This document shows positions 31,480 through 41,948 of a DNA stretch of 64,000 bases, piece by piece. The stretch is from Hydractinia symbiolongicarpus (Eukaryota; Cnidaria; Hydrozoa; Anthoathecata; Hydractiniidae). The stretch lies in the NCBI RefSeq assembly GCF_029227915.1, contig NC_079879.1, positions 17,174,001 through 17,238,000 of the forward strand. Reading direction: 5' to 3'. The notes under the pieces were generated by a model. It was not told where the DNA came from. It did not search any database and worked only from the letters and a program-made list of their open reading frames with translations. A program made the position numbers and the translations under genes. Positions within the stretch are counted from its first letter, which is position 1. Every line of letters starts with the position of its first letter.

Positions 31480-32440
31480 TTTCCGTCGTGTCTGTCTGTC
31501 TGTGTGTCCGTGAAAGCCGTGTCCCGTAACGGAAACACGAAATTTTTAAAATGCGCATCAATACCAAATGCGATATATTTTTGTCCACTTTGTTGCAACA
31601 GGTTAATTTGAAGGACGGGTGACCCCGTGGACTTTTCCACGGGCTAACGACTAGTCTCTATTATAATAGCCGTATTCCGTCTGTCTGTCTCTGCGCGGAA
31701 CCCCCGCTGAGTTAGAAAATTATGTCACGGAAACACGAATATCAAATGCGATATATTTTTATCCACTTTGTTGCCACGGGTAAATATAATGGACGGGCTA
31801 ACCCGTGGATTTTTCCACGGGCAATGACTAGTCTCTATATTCTATTCTCTATAATGCGCAAGATGGCACCTCAAGTAGCGAGACATACGAAATGCGGTAT
31901 ATATAAAGGACGGGCACCCCGTGGATTTTTCCACGGGTTAACGACTAGTCTCTATTATAATAGCCGTATTCCGTCTGTCTGTCTCTGCGCGGAACCCCCG
32001 CTGAGTTAGAAAATTATGTCACGGAAACACGAATATCAAATGCGATATATTTTTATCCACTTTGTTTCGACGGGTTAATTTAAAGGACGGGCGAACCCCT
32101 TGGATTTTTTCATGGGCAATGACTAGTCTCTATATTCTATTCTCTATAATAATACCCGTCGTCTGTCTGTCTCTGCGCAAGATGGCACCTCAAGTAGCGA
32201 GACATACGAAATGCGGTATATATAAAGGACGGGCACCCCGTGGATTTTTCCACGGGTTAACGACTAGTCTCTTTAATAATAGCCGTATTCCGTCTGTCTG
32301 TCTCTACGCGGACCTCCCCTCTGAGTTAAAAAGTCATGCTACGGAAACACGAATATCAAATGCGACATATTTTTATCCACTTTGTTTCGACGGGTTAATT
32401 TAAAGGACGGGCGAACCCCTTGGATTTTTTCATGGGCTAA
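31480..32440 (+). mobile_element. Tandem array of six short Helitron-like units
   Basis: Units: 31480-31654, 31655-31831, 31832-31948, 31949-32126, 32127-32267 and 32268-about 32440. All but the first begin TCTCT; all but the last end in a hairpin (best form CCCGTGGATTTTTCCACGGG), a short spacer and CTAG, immediately followed by the next unit's T. The long type (A, about 175 bp, with CCGTCTGTCTGTCTCTGCGCGG) alternates with a short type (B, 117 and 141 bp, with AAGATGGCACCTCAAG). Ends of TC...CTAG with a subterminal hairpin fit Helitrons. ORFs at 31722 and 32062 are shadows. Confidence 0.75.
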
Positions 32441-33358
32441 GTATCTTTAATTTCGCCCTTCCGAAGAGGCGCACATTTAGTGGACCGCGGGTATATAGTG
32501 TTTGTATTGTGTATGGCAGAAAACCATTTTTGGAAAGTCGTCCACGTATTACTTCCTGAATATTAAGGAGATAACATATTCAACATGCGTTAGACCTATG
32601 TACTTTCCCAAGCCTTGTGGAGATAATGATTTCCCATTCTCCATCATATGCCCCGCTCTCAGCACACAATAGCCTGGCACACTGTAGTGAGGCGCATCAA
32701 TGTCTATTATACAGTGTAGCAGGCCCATCCTTTTCCTGTAGTAGACTGTAGTAACTTTTCGTGGCAAGGTGTAGTAGTACGTTATTATCTGTAGCAGGCC
32801 GTATTAGAACGTATTTGTCCGTAGTAGCCTGCAGTACAGCGTATTTCTCTGTAGTAGAGTGTATGTTTTTATAGAAGTGAATGTGTTATTCCCTCTCGTT
32901 TTCCATATCGTGTGTTGAAAAATCCATTTAGTTGTTGAATTGTAATTCGGTTGCAACACAATTTCTAGTTCTCTAGCATATTTTTAAAAAACCAATTGTT
33001 CTGTTACAAGCGAACATAGTGTTGCAGCAGGCTCTTTGGTTCATTGATTATTTAAAACTAACTGAATAATGAGATCGTCAGTTGATTTCTACCGTCATTG
33101 GAGTTTTCGGCCCTGTGCGGGCGTGGATTAATCAATAACTCCTCGAGATAGTGGGCTATACCTTGGTTTAAGTATTCTCATCAGTTAGTAAAAAACAATT
33201 TATTTCTGCGCAAATTGAGTTTCCCCTTGATTTTTGCACGTCTCATTACTGTTTCACGGAAGAACTGTAAGTCTTAAATTACGAAGTCTTAAAGAGACTT
33301 TCAATTCTTTAACTTTTATCTTAGCCACCAAATGGAAATCCATTCTCAAAAATAAATA
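32441..33358. other. Intergenic DNA with a weak GTAGTA-rich repeat
   Basis: Around 32740-32870 a loose repeat of CTGTAGTAG and CAGTA-like words is visible. No gene is seen. Confidence 0.35.
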
Positions 33359-33459
33359 TTGCTGGCCCGTCAAAAGACTGATCGATTGGGATGGCCCATC
33401 TATTGACGGGCACGGCCCAACTTTGGACAAATATCTGCAAATTTGTCTTAAGTTGGTCC

Positions 33460-33680
33460 AGGCCCAACTATTGCCAAAGGAATCTTTCGCTTTTAACAAC
33501 CGTGTCATGGATGGGACACTTAACCGTACATAAAGAACTCTTGCAATTTGAGAAAATGTGTCATGGGATGGGACAGGCCTAACTATTGAGAAACAATTCC
33601 TATGCTTTTAAAAGACTTTGTCATAAGATGGGACAGGCCCTTCTATTGACAAAGGACTTGTGCTTTCAAAAATTGTACGA
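33460..33680. repeat. Degenerate tandem repeat, about 4 units of 60 bp
   Basis: Units share AACTATTG(A/C)(C/G)AAA, TTTTAAAA and TGTCAT(G/A)(G/A)GATGGGACAGGCC. The ORFs across it are repeat translations. Confidence 0.65.
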
Positions 33681-33783
33681 AAAAAAAGACACTTTTTAGA
33701 AGCAGGTATAACATGTGCCAGTCTGAAGACTCCCAGAATAAAGTAAAACCTTGTAACATGGGCAACACGCTGTCACGAATTTT

Positions 33784-33900
33784 AAAACACAGTCTAGATC
33801 AGATTGGAAGAGGGTCATTAATATACCCCGTCCAACCCATGCTAGCATGGAAAACGGACGTTAAGCCGAGAATGATGATGATGATGATGATGATGATGAC
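33784..33900 (+). mobile_element. LINE/SINE 3' end with (GAT)n tail, second copy
   Basis: Shares the TCTAGATCAGATTGGAAGAG and CATGCTAGCATGGAAAACGG blocks and the GATGAT tail with the reverse-oriented copy at 12623-12810. It is inserted within or next to the 60-bp tandem repeat. Confidence 0.65.
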
Positions 33901-34122
33901 AGGCCTAGCGCAACTGTGGACAATGCAGTGCCTATAGGAGAGGACTAAAGAGAACAAAAAATGTATGGAGGAAAATAAATCATGAATTCTCTAAATATAT
34001 TATATTACATATATAGCTAAAGTAATGAGCAATACAAATACCATTTCATAAATTCTTTTTTCTTAAAAATTGAACAAACACAGACATAAATTGACAAAGA
34101 AACTTGACAAATGGGGATAAGC

Positions 34123-34155
34123 AGCTTAAACAATAGCTTAGCTATTGTTTAAGCT
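34123..34155. repeat. Perfect 33-bp palindrome (16-bp arms)
   Basis: The arm AGCTTAAACAATAGCT, one central base, and its exact reverse complement. It could form a hairpin or cruciform. No terminator-like T-run follows. Confidence 0.9.
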
Positions 34156-34439
34156 AACCTGTATATATAACATGGCATAACACCGCGAGCTGAATGTTAT
34201 ATCTTGATATCTGAGTTATAATTATTTAGCTAGTCATTATGCACACAACAATCCAGGAAAAATATCTCCAATCATGCAACAAGAAAACCTTAACATTGGA
34301 ATCGCATTGTTGACTTTGTTAAATCTTTCGAGCCTTGTTCCATATCCAGTTGAAATTAATTAAGAAGCCTCGACTTTTTGCTCCTTTATCTCTTTTAATA
34401 ACTCAACATACAGTTCCTTATACTTGGTTCCACGCCGCA

Positions 34440-34834
34440 TTTTAAGTTTTACGACTCTTTTCAGACGCTTCTCTCAGGATCGTATTAATAAGTGGCTGTG
34501 AAATGCAATACTTTTCTGCAAACTGTTATTGTACAACACCAGGTTCGATCTCTTGGATGACTGCTGCCTTGAACGTGGATGTATATTTTCAGGTTTCTAT
34601 TGTTGTTGATTTTGTTCAGTAGAATGATTGTAACTGGTTTTGGAAAGCACAATGCATCCACAGTAGCTTCTACATCGACTACTACCATACCGACAACTGA
34701 AGTGATAACGGATTTTGTTTTTTTTGTCTGTCGTCAATTTAGAACAAATAGATGGCAATGGTTTATCGTTTCCTGTATCGGGATGCAGACATTTCAAATG
34801 AACCGAGTAACCCTGGTTATTTTTAAATGTTTTA
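34440..34834 (-). pseudogene. C2H2 zinc-finger/HTH gene, 3' part (split by Harbinger 2)
   Basis: The minus strand encodes the second half of a C2H2 finger (FKNNQGYSVHLKCLH), then a frame-shifted linker, then a YTSTFKAAVIQEI...FAEKYCISQ helix-turn-helix with one in-frame TAA. The HTH resembles those of pogo/Tc1-type transposases. The finger's first half is at 46742-46800. Decayed; possibly itself an old transposon. Confidence 0.6.
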
Positions 34835-34970
34835 AGGCTGAAATACACGGTCAGTTTAAAATGATCATTTTAAAATGACTGGTGTTTTTCGTCATTTTAA
34901 AATGATGGAACACCTGAATACACGAGTCATTTTAAAATGATAGAATTTGTAAATAAAAGTTCTTTACACT

Positions 34971-36722
34971 ATGGACTCTGAAGAGGAATGTGCTGCAGCA
35001 GTTGTTATAATTGCTATTCTTTCAAAAAGAAAAAAACGCAGAAGAAATAGATCTACCTGGGTGAAGCCATGGCTCGGTAGAAGAACAGAACTTGGGGTAT
35101 ATATTACTCTTTTGCGAGAATTGCGTGTGGAAGAAGTGTTCGAATATAAAAAAGTTTTTAAGAATGGCACCTGAAAATTTTGATGAACTTTTAAATTTAG
35201 TAGGTGTTGATATACAAAAAGAAACTACAAACATGCGCGAGCCAATTCCAGCAAAAATTAAGTTAGCAGCAACACTTCGTTTCTTATCAACAGGTGCTAA
35301 CTATGTATACATAAAAGTATCTCGAATTATCCCAGAAGTATGCGATGCTATCTACATGAACTTAAAAGACAGATATATAAAGGTAATATTTATTTAACAA
35401 AATATTTAAAATATAATGTATTGATTTCGTTATGACTGGAGTTTTAATTACTGCCAGCGTTTGGTGATGCAAAAGACTGAGTATAACTGTGTATATCTTG
35501 CTCATTATGGGGTGGTATCTGTAACACTACAGGTGAGTGTGGGGATGTCATCATGCTGGAATAATACGATCCTTGCAAGTTCTGTGGAGTTGACTGTCTT
35601 TGTACTACGGGAGAAGTAGTTGTACTCAGTTGAAATGGCAAAGGTAGTAGCCCGAACTGTGCTTGGAAGATTAATTCCTGTATTTTTACTTTAGCATATT
35701 TCTTTACCCGTTTATCAGGAATTTCTTGAAGACTCAACCCAATGTTTTGTCCAAAAAGAACATCAACGTGATTGACTTTGTCCTTTTTGGATGACAATAC
35801 GGCCATAGCTTCATTAAGTATTACATTTTCTTTCGCTTTGCTATTATCAACCTTCCGTTTTTTATTCAACGGCTGTTTGGTTGACCGGGGAACATTATTG
35901 TCTAGTTCTACCCCTTTGGTTTTGTCTTCTCTGTAGTCAGCAAAGAATCCTTCACAATCGTCTTCCTCGTTAGAGTTGTATTCACCGTTTTCCTAAAAAT
36001 ATTTTTATTTTAGACACCATCAACAGAAGAGGAATGGAAAACAATTGCTAAAGAGTATGAAGAGCGTTGGAACTTCCCGAAGGTAGATGCCAATTACAAA
36101 TTCATTTATGTTCACGTTGGTTGTAACGGAAGAATAAGCAACGGAGGTGTATACCGAAATAGTTTACTTTCAAAAGCCTTGGAAGGTAATCTATTGGGAA
36201 TGCCACCACCAGCAACGTTAAGTGATGATTAGAATGAATTCCCGTATGTTATGGTAGCTGATGATGCATTTCCACTAAAGCTTAACATTATGAAACCTTA
36301 CCCATTCAGAGGCATGACCAAAGAACAAAGAATTTTTAATTATAGATTAAGCAGAGCAAGGCGGATTGTAGAGAATGCATTTGGTATATTGGCTAATCGT
36401 TTTAGAATCTTTTTATCGCCTATATATACTTCTTTCACCAGAAAACGTCCAGAAGATTACTTTAGCAAGTTGTGTGTTGCATAATTTTTTACGGGAAAAA
36501 ACTCCGTCAGGTTACACCCCTCCTGGAAGTCTTGATGTTGAGGATATTGAAAATGGAAGAGTGAATAATGGAGAGTGGAGGTCTGAATCAAGTGAAGCTT
36601 TGCGTTCAATAAGAGTTACTGGAACCAATAACTATAAACCTGACGCTAAAGCTGTACGAGATCAATTCTGTGACTACTTTAATACAGTTGGAACAGTCCC
36701 ATGGCAAGACAATTTCATTTAG
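34971..36722 (+). pseudogene. Harbinger 2 DDE transposase, two exons, internally deleted
   Basis: Exon 1 is 34971-35382 with a frameshift near 35155 in an A/T run. Exon 2 is 36014-36722. Exon 2 goes from RWNFPK straight to [13 protein letters not shown]. In relatives about 40 residues lie between these, including the first catalytic Asp (AIDGKHI); they are missing here. A TAG follows LSDD near 36230, and another frame change lies near 36430. Kept: [15 protein letters not shown], a CVLHNFLR block and a [10 protein letters not shown] tail. An AATAAA lies at about 36743. Not functional. Confidence 0.85.
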
Positions 36723-37361
36723 ATAAGTATATTATAAAAAGCAAATAAAAATACACTTGCCAGAGAGGATGTTGTTTTTCTTGGAATGATTGTGTCCCGT
36801 AAAAATGCCATAGATTGAAAATGAGGCCACTTTGACTCGTAAATTTCATCTCTACCCACTCCACTTTTTGGTATTGATTTTTGGAGTTCTTTTGAATAAT
36901 AACTTCACATCACCCTCTAAATAATAGAATATGTATGTTTTATTATTGTTAGCTTTATAAATACCCATATATATACATGCAAATCAGAGTCAATAAAAAT
37001 TGCAACAATTTACTACTAAAAATACTAATAAAAGTTACATAAAGTTGCTAATAAAAGTTACATGTTTCTATAAATAATACAGTATAATTCTTAAGTTTTT
37101 AATAACAAAATAACATTCATTATGGTACTCAATCCACAAATATATAATGATATAAATAAGGTTATTTTGATATGCTTTTGTATCAAGAATGTAAAAGTAC
37201 AAACCTTCCATGGTGCAATTTCCCATCAAAATTCTAGTACTTTTAGCCTTTGCATCTTTGTTTTTATAAACTGTCAAAGTTACGTTCCACAGACTTTCTT
37301 CTTCTCTCCATGCACTTATAAAATTCTCAGTTAATTCCGTTTTCTGCGCTTTAGTTCCCAT
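35444..37361 (-). CDS. Harbinger 2 MADF-domain accessory protein, three exons, antisense to the transposase
   Basis: Exons are 37361-37205, 36916-36757 and 35992-35444, with GT-AG borders (GTTTGT/TATTTAG and GTGTAT/TTTTTAG). Exon 1 starts at ATG and encodes [19 protein letters not shown] helix 1. Exon 2 encodes [14 protein letters not shown] and [12 protein letters not shown], helices 2-3. Exon 3 is acidic, then KKRKV (NLS-like), then a DVLFG...SLQEIPD tail typical of MADF partners. The second intron spans the transposase's second exon, and exon 3 lies in the transposase intron. No stop was seen inside the exons I could check, so this gene may be intact. Its promoter side is separated from the right end by the hAT insertion. 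Confidence 0.65.
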
Positions 37362-37440
37362 CTTGAAAATTATTCTTGTAATATATTAAATTTGTACTCG
37401 AAAAAAATTGAAAATGTTTACTATCTTCTATCAGGGGCGG

Positions 37441-40400
37441 ATTTAGACTTCGGCCACTTCGGCACTCGCCTAAGGAGAAATTTTGCCAATGAGAAAATCA
37501 TGTGTATCTAAATATAGAAATTGATTTAAAGCAACGCATAATTTTTATTATAAGCGTTTAATAAGATTCCTTTGCGCCCAGGATCCGAGGTAATATTCTT
37601 ATCTCCACTCAGGAGTGTTTGCCGAGGCTCGACTCTCCTTCGATGTGCTTTGCCGAAGTACTATGGTTCTTACGGTAGTCGAACTACATTTTGCCGCATT
37701 TCGCTGACTTTGTTTCTCTCGATTCCTTTGTTTTCTGCCGTAAAAACAGTCGACTTCGGCGGCTGCCGAGGTGTGGACTTTTGGACTCTCTTAAACAAAA
37801 GAAACACAAAAGAACTAGAAATTAAAAAAAAGGTTGCGAAGCATTTCGCAAGTTGCAAGCAAAATTAAACTATCCAATACTTTGTCCCTAGCGCTTCTTG
37901 TTTCTTTGGCGCTAACATCTTCCGAAATACATCAAAATTGAATATCATCCAGAAGAACCCTGGGGACGAGGTAGGAAAATGAACGCTCTGCGGAACAATT
38001 TGTTGCTCAAAAACAGTTTTTTTTGCGAATAGACTGCGCGAGTATTTGATGTGCGTGGGATATTCTTTTCAAAATGTGCGAGAAAATTAGATTACGCGAA
38101 ACTAACAAAAACGAATAACGCGTGTTAAAATTTTGTACCGCCTTTTCCCACAGAATGGTAAAAGTAAAGAGCGCAATACAAAATTACACTTTTAGCAGTA
38201 TTCCGAAAAGATATGTGATACATCGAGTTGTACAACCCGCAGAAGTTGGTCCTAACGTAACGATTTCGTAAATGACCTCACAACAAAACAGTATTTTTTT
38301 CACGTAAAAATACCGGCAGTAGAAGCCACAGAATCTGCTGGAACGAATTTCGAAAACTCACGGGAAACAATTAAAACAAAAACAAACAAATCAAAACAGT
38401 TTTTTAACTTTATCAAGATTTATTAAATAGCTTCAAATTTGGGCAGAAAAACAATAACGGATTCGCCTTCTTTTCACCACACGCATTAGAAGATTACATC
38501 ACTCACTCCCATTGTACACAATCTAAAAGAAAAAGAAAACATTTTCATATAGTGAAGCTTCCAGTGCCTTTAAGGGATGGCCAAGTCAATGGAATTGAAA
38601 GCACTGTTTTTCATCTTATAAATAATTAAGGCTAATTCGGAAAAGTATAAAAGAAAAAAACTAAACAATTTGGCAACTTTACTAATTTTATACGCAAAGT
38701 TCCAACCATACCAACAGTTTCCAAATCTCACAAAATCATTTTAGAAGTGTTTATTTTTTCAGAATTTAATTGATGCAAGGCCAAGGGAAATTAAATAAGT
38801 TTATTGTCCTAGACCCATTTAAAAACATATGCTTCTCATCATCATGTTTTTTTTCAACCAACATTAATGTAATCACCCAGAGGAAATTATAATGTCTCTT
38901 GTGTGTGTTTTAGAAGCTGAGTACACAAATACACAAATATTACAAGTGCTGAACTTTGGCAATCATATTTTGCAATCAGACCCTTTTAAAAACTATGCTG
39001 AACCGTGTCAATTATTAAATTCAGCACTAATAGAAAAGCACCTTGGATAGGATTCTTTGTTGGGCGAATAAAATGACTGACAAATGGTTTATCGTGAATG
39101 AAATAGTAATTTTTACACAAATAATTTAAAAAATAATGAACTTTGTTATGTGGGTTGTTCTCAAACACACGTGGGCGGTGGACAAAAAACTGTGATGTAA
39201 TTTCTCTTGGTCTATTATTCCTGAGAATATTCTAAAATAAGAGGGTGTCAATAAGCTGCAAACAGCCACATATATAAGGGCGAGTTCGGGCAACTTTTCC
39301 AATTAAATTAGTGATTGTCTTCCAAAACCGCCCGCACTTTCCCGAACTTGCCTGGAGCATTTTCAAAATTCAATTCCTTGTAACATACCTTGTGGACGAT
39401 AGTTGGAAAAAGATGCTTTAAGAGAAAGAAGTTAATAAAAATTAAAAGTTATTTATCAAGTAAATTTTATCAAAAACCATCAAAAACAGTTCTTTTAAGA
39501 ACTTTACTACCACATAGTTTACTTTATGGTCTATGCAGGTTTTTTCGGGTAAATACTTCAATTTTTTTGCAAAACGCTAAACTTGCCCAAAAACGCCTGC
39601 ACGTTATACGGCGTATGCAGCTTATCAGCACCCTTGTTCTAAAATTACAAGCAGTTTCGAAGATGCCCACGCCGTTTAGAGGACGTGGTGCGGCTTGGGC
39701 ATCCTTGAAGTTCTGTTTAATGACAGTTTTAATGTTTTAATGTCGTTTTAAACCTTGTTCTCAGGGAGGGTGTACGGAAAACTAATTCCTATTGACAATT
39801 ACAATGCTGTTGGTTTGATAGCAAAAGTGGATATTTTTTTAATTACTGAAACAGGTTACTTATATAATAAATAAAAAATGATAAAAAACGGTTGGGCAGC
39901 TCACTCTAGCGCCCAGAGCTATTTGTTTTGTCTGCGCCCTAGCTACAGGTTTTCCTATATCTGGCTATCAGTTAGGTAGTAATACAGCTTCTCCATATGT
40001 ATTCTACAAATTACTTTCAATTCTTTTATACAAAACTGAGCTCTAGCTAGCTACCTTTCGTGTGATTAAGCCTTACCTTGATTTGGATAAAACCAATTAA
40101 AATTGATAATATTGTATTCTTACATCCTCTTAGAAACAATAAAATAAAACACAGCTCGGCGCGTTTTAATTGTACAAATTACTTCAATTTTTCTTTAGGA
40201 ATGGGTACCTTCAGGAGCTTTCCAATCCAATTAAAATCTCCAAAAAAAGCGCAGCAACAAAAAAGCTTAAAATACACAAGTAAAGTCGATTAGAAACAGG
40301 ACTAGCAATAAATTTTTTTAAAAAAAGAAAACCGTTTTAATACTATTATGTTTTATTAAAATACAACTATAATAGTATAAGAAGCAAAATTGCAAAGTAA

Positions 40401-41100
40401 TTAATTAATTATTTATACCATAATTAGCTATAATACAAAGAAATAAGGCATATTTTGGGTCTGTAAAATATACGTGTCTAAAATGCCGACTACCGTTTCT
40501 TGTTCACGGCATATTCCTCTTTGTGTGTTCAAGTTCGGCGGACGTATAATCTGGACCAAAAGACGGGGGGGGGGTCAAAATCCGGGGGTGGGGGGGTACG
40601 AGCCGTACTTATTGCATTTTTTACTAAACTTATACTTTAACCCCTCGGTCCAAACTTATTTGTTTTATTAGAAAAAAAAATACCCTAGCTTTATATGCAA
40701 AAATATCAGTCCTATTTCTTTACGCTGATTTTATATGATTTTTTTTCTATCGAAATTTTGAGAATCTCAATAATTCTCTTGGTATACCTCGCGTGTAGCA
40801 AACGTGCTCCACAATTTCGCTTCGCTCGCTTCGCTCGCAAAGCTCAATTGCTTCGCAATTATGACGTTGAGAAAAATCTCGCCGAGGTGTGGACTTTTGG
40901 ACTCTGGTTAAAACAAAAGAATTTGTGACGTAAAAAGAATCTCGCCGAAGTGTGGACTTTTGGACTCTCTTTAGTCGAAATTTACGGTGAAAGAAAGATT
41001 GATATTAGGGGATGGGTGCGTAGGAATAATTTACTCTTCCTATTGTTATTGCCTCGCGGTAGCCAGTCTGTTTAATGGGTTCGGCCAGCTTCGGCCAACT
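37441..41100. other. hAT 1 left interior, no recognisable gene
   Basis: GTGTGGACTTTTGGACTCT occurs three times (near 37772, 40882 and 40947). An AT-rich non-coding region lies between. ORFs at 37572, 39390, 40078, 40474 and 40695 show no domain. I could not find the hAT N-terminal BED/TTF zinc-finger here. Confidence 0.4.
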
Positions 41101-41128
41101 GCAATTCTGAAGTTCTTTCTGATCCAAC

Positions 41129-41361
41129 ATGTCTTCTGATGGGAGCTTGCGGGATCGGGTTGTGCTTGCTGTAAAAAGCAATGATATTTGCGAATGTAAA
41201 AGTCTTTATAAGATATTGAAAGATAAAATAACAGAGTTTCCTGATTTTGGAACATTAGATCATTGGAGAAAGATTGAGAAAAAGTTGTTAAGCAGAAATT
41301 TCAGTGTTGAACATTTTATTCCTGGGTATGCAAAAGAGAAAGCATTCGTCGCTTTGAGGTA
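41129..41361 (+). CDS. Possible first exon of a hAT 1-associated gene, unknown domain
   Basis: ATG-initiated, 77 codons, charged and protein-like, ending at an AGGTAACT splice donor. No family recognised. It lies 230-460 bp upstream of the hAT C-terminal exon, in the same orientation, so it may be a hAT 5' coding exon. Confidence 0.35.
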
Positions 41362-41600
41362 ACTATCTATTTTTACTTTTGTTGATAATCCCTAAGGAAT
41401 GTTTAAAAATAAATTAATTGTATTGTGGTGACAAAGCGCTATTAAGCTTTTAAACAATAAACAAAAGGGGGTTCACTACAATAAACAAAAAGTTTCTATT
41501 TGGGTCATCGAGACTATTTAATGACAATAATAGAGCCAGCTGTTATTCTTGTTGTAGATTTGCAGTAGAGTGAAGTGAACAAATTATGCTGGTCTTGCAG

Positions 41601-41805
41601 TAATTCCATCCAACATGATTTCTCTTCTTTACCATCACCATCACCAAAAATCTTGGAAGGATAACTTCAGAAATTTTGTTCAGTTTTACGAAGAAGACAT
41701 GCCTAATTCTTTAGCTATTGAAGCTGAAATGGACTTGTGGGAAGAATATTGGACTTCGTACAAATTTGATGCACCAGATAATGTTTCCTCTACACTTAAA
41801 TTAAT
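41601..41805 (+). pseudogene. hAT 1 transposase C-terminal exon, part 1
   Basis: A TTGCAG acceptor precedes a frame reading FYEEDMPNSLAIEAEMDLWEEYW-type sequence, the acidic lead-in to the hAT dimerisation domain. It is cut at LKLI by the MULE insertion. The rest resumes at 45088. Confidence 0.75.
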
Positions 41806-41948
41806 CGGAGTGTATATTCTGCCGGTACCGGCGGAAATAGTAACACGCGTTAGTCGGACGGTACCGGCTGGTTAAGGAAGAAAATTATTCTGCCGGCAGT
41901 AAATTTCCCGCCAAATCGCGTACTTAACATCATTCAGACATAATCGTA

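Noticed and set aside
31722-32403. Plus-strand ORFs with repeated PRGFFHGLTTSL-type peptides
   Set aside because: The repeated peptide is a translation of the Helitron-like hairpin repeats, not a protein repeat family.
31480-32440. CRISPR array
   Set aside because: Repeat and spacer lengths are wrong, the spacers are themselves repeated, and the context is a eukaryotic transposon array.
34123-34155. Rho-independent terminator
   Set aside because: Eukaryotic context, no T-run after the hairpin, and no adjacent gene.
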